Assembly: GCA_938003515.1 (NCBI GenBank)
Contig: CALKYL010000332.1
Location: forward strand, 1-6,043
Source: an uncultured bacterium
Lineage (GTDB): Bacteria > Planctomycetota > UBA1135 > UBA2386
DNA length: 6,043 bases
Direction of reading: 5' to 3'
The translations under genes were made by a program, and so were the position numbers. Shown here piece by piece: positions 5,240 to 6,043 of the stretch. The stretch's first letter is position 1. Every line of letters starts with the position of its first letter. The notes beneath the pieces are model-generated. The model saw only the letters and a program-made list of their open reading frames with translations, did not search any database and was not told the origin of the DNA.

Positions 5240-6040
5240 TCAGCCCTCGGCGCGGGCGGCGCGCACCATCTCCCGGAACACCACCATGCCGTCGCCGTCG
5301 GCCGGCAGGGCGCCCTGCTCGAGCAGCGTGCGGCGCCAGCCCGGCATGTGCGTCGGCAGGTAGCTGCGGTCGGGGTGCGGCATGACGCCGAGCACGCGTC
5401 CGTCGTGGTTGGTCAGCCCGGCGATGCCGAGCGGGGCGCCGTTCGGGTTCTGCGGATAGCGCTCGGTCGCCTCACCGCGCTCGTCGACGTAGCGGGCCGC
5501 GGCGAAACCCTCGTCGACGAGCAGCTGCTGGGCGGCGGGGTCGCGCGCGACGAGGCGGCCCTCGCCGTGCGCCGCCGGCCAGCGCAGCGTCAGCCCCGCC
5601 GGCAGGAACACGCACCGCGACCGCTCGGTGCGCAGCGTCACCCAGCGGCACTCGTAGTGGTTCGACAGGTTGTGGGTCAGCGTGACCTCCTCCTCGAGCC
5701 GGCCGCGGGTGCATGGCAGGAGCCCGAGGCGCACCAGCACCTGGAAGCCGTTGCAGATGCCGAACACGAGCCCGCCGCGCTCGACGAAGCGCAGCACGCG
5801 CTCGCCGAGCCGCGCCTTCATCTCCTGCGCGAGCACGCGGCCCGACGCGATGTCGTCGCCGTAGCTGAACCCGCCCGGCACCGCGAGGATGCGGAAGCGG
5901 TCGAGCAGGTCGGGGTCGGCGAGCAGCCGCTGCACGTGCACGAACTCGCTCGCGGCGCCGGCCCGGCCGGACGCGTGCAGCGTCTCGCGCGCGCAGTTGA
6001 TGCCGGGAGCGCGCAGGACGAGGTCCCGCGGCGCGGTCAT
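5240..6040 (-). CDS. purQ: Phosphoribosylformylglycinamidine synthase, glutaminase subunit (long-form PurQ)
   Basis: PurQ hydrolyses glutamine and passes ammonia to PurL for making FGAM, the fourth step of de novo purine synthesis; the complex is cytoplasmic and usually includes PurS. The 266-residue product opens with LVLRAPGINCARET (residues 7-20), then PGGFSYGDD (55-63). The class I glutamine amidotransferase nucleophile is C96 in FGICNGFQVL, followed by THNLSNHYECRW (122-133), HGEGR (159-162 region), NPNGAPLGIAGLTN (198-211) and GVMPHPDRS (218-226) with H222. It is about 35-40 residues longer than the short Bacillus-type PurQ (about 227). The triad acid, usually Glu in MPHPER, is Asp here (D224). 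ATG 6040 sits at the expected start, 3 nt from the window edge. The start reads ATGA, which would allow a 4-nt overlap with an upstream purL stop, but that gene is not visible. Confidence 0.95.
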   Translation of the reverse strand: MTAPRDLVLRAPGINCARETLHASGRAGAASEFVHVQRLLADPDLLDRFRILAVPGGFSYGDDIASGRVLAQEMKARLGERVLRFVERGGLVFGICNGFQVLVRLGLLPCTRGRLEEEVTLTHNLSNHYECRWVTLRTERSRCVFLPAGLTLRWPAAHGEGRLVARDPAAQQLLVDEGFAAARYVDERGEATERYPQNPNGAPLGIAGLTNHDGRVLGVMPHPDRSYLPTHMPGWRRTLLEQGALPADGDGMVVFREMVRAARAEG

Positions 6041-6043
6041 CGG

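Noticed and set aside
1..6043. tRNA, rRNA, CRISPR arrays, insertion sequences, integrase genes or attachment sites
   Set aside because: Looked for repeated units, transposase-like motifs, terminal repeats and RNA-gene signatures on both strands and saw none; base composition is even throughout.

Overview
This is a gene-dense bacterial chromosome segment of very high GC content (roughly 70% or more by eye, with third codon positions almost all G or C). The families present are a C-terminal U32 tRNA/rRNA-hydroxylase-type protein, a YedF/DsrE-type protein, PurD, a Fur-type regulator, a sigma-54 response regulator and a long-form PurQ. Together they suggest a GC-rich Gram-negative lineage such as Myxococcota or another former deltaproteobacterium, or possibly Planctomycetota or a related candidate phylum. 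I cannot place it more precisely. There are no signs of mobile DNA, CRISPR, tRNA or rRNA.

Layout: (1) 1-918 (+) is the 3' part of a large U32 family gene that begins before the window. (2) 1350-1676 and then 928-1347 (both -) form a two-gene operon: a stand-alone DsrE-like domain of the YedF type, followed 2 nt later by a four-helix membrane protein of unknown function. It converges on the U32 gene. (3) 1774-3054 (+) is a complete purD, divergent from the DsrE-like gene across a 97-bp gap. (4) 3089-3538 (+) is a Fur family repressor whose stop overlaps by 4 nt the GTG start of (5) 3535-4932 (+), an NtrC-type sigma-54-dependent response regulator with all expected motifs. (6) 4963-5166 (-) is a 67-residue protein with two membrane helices and a lysine-rich tail, converging on the regulator across a hairpin-forming gap. 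(7) 5240-6040 (-) is purQ, complete and probably preceded by purL just beyond the window.

Functionally, PurD and PurQ both serve de novo purine synthesis (steps 2 and 4), but they lie on opposite strands with a regulatory pair between them. The Fur-sigma-54 regulator pair is probably translated in a coupled way and looks like a small regulatory unit, but no histidine kinase or obvious target promoter is visible here. The DsrE-like and membrane-protein pair may be a small sulfur- or selenium-related unit; this is inference from domain family only.

The most coherent non-coding signal is a TAnnnT hexamer placed 8-10 nt before the start codons of purD, the Fur gene and the 67-aa gene, none of which has a clear Shine-Dalgarno sequence. 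This suggests leaderless or near-leaderless transcription. I found no convincing new biological system; most of the window is ordinary housekeeping and regulatory sequence. No stretch longer than 300 bases lacks a gene.
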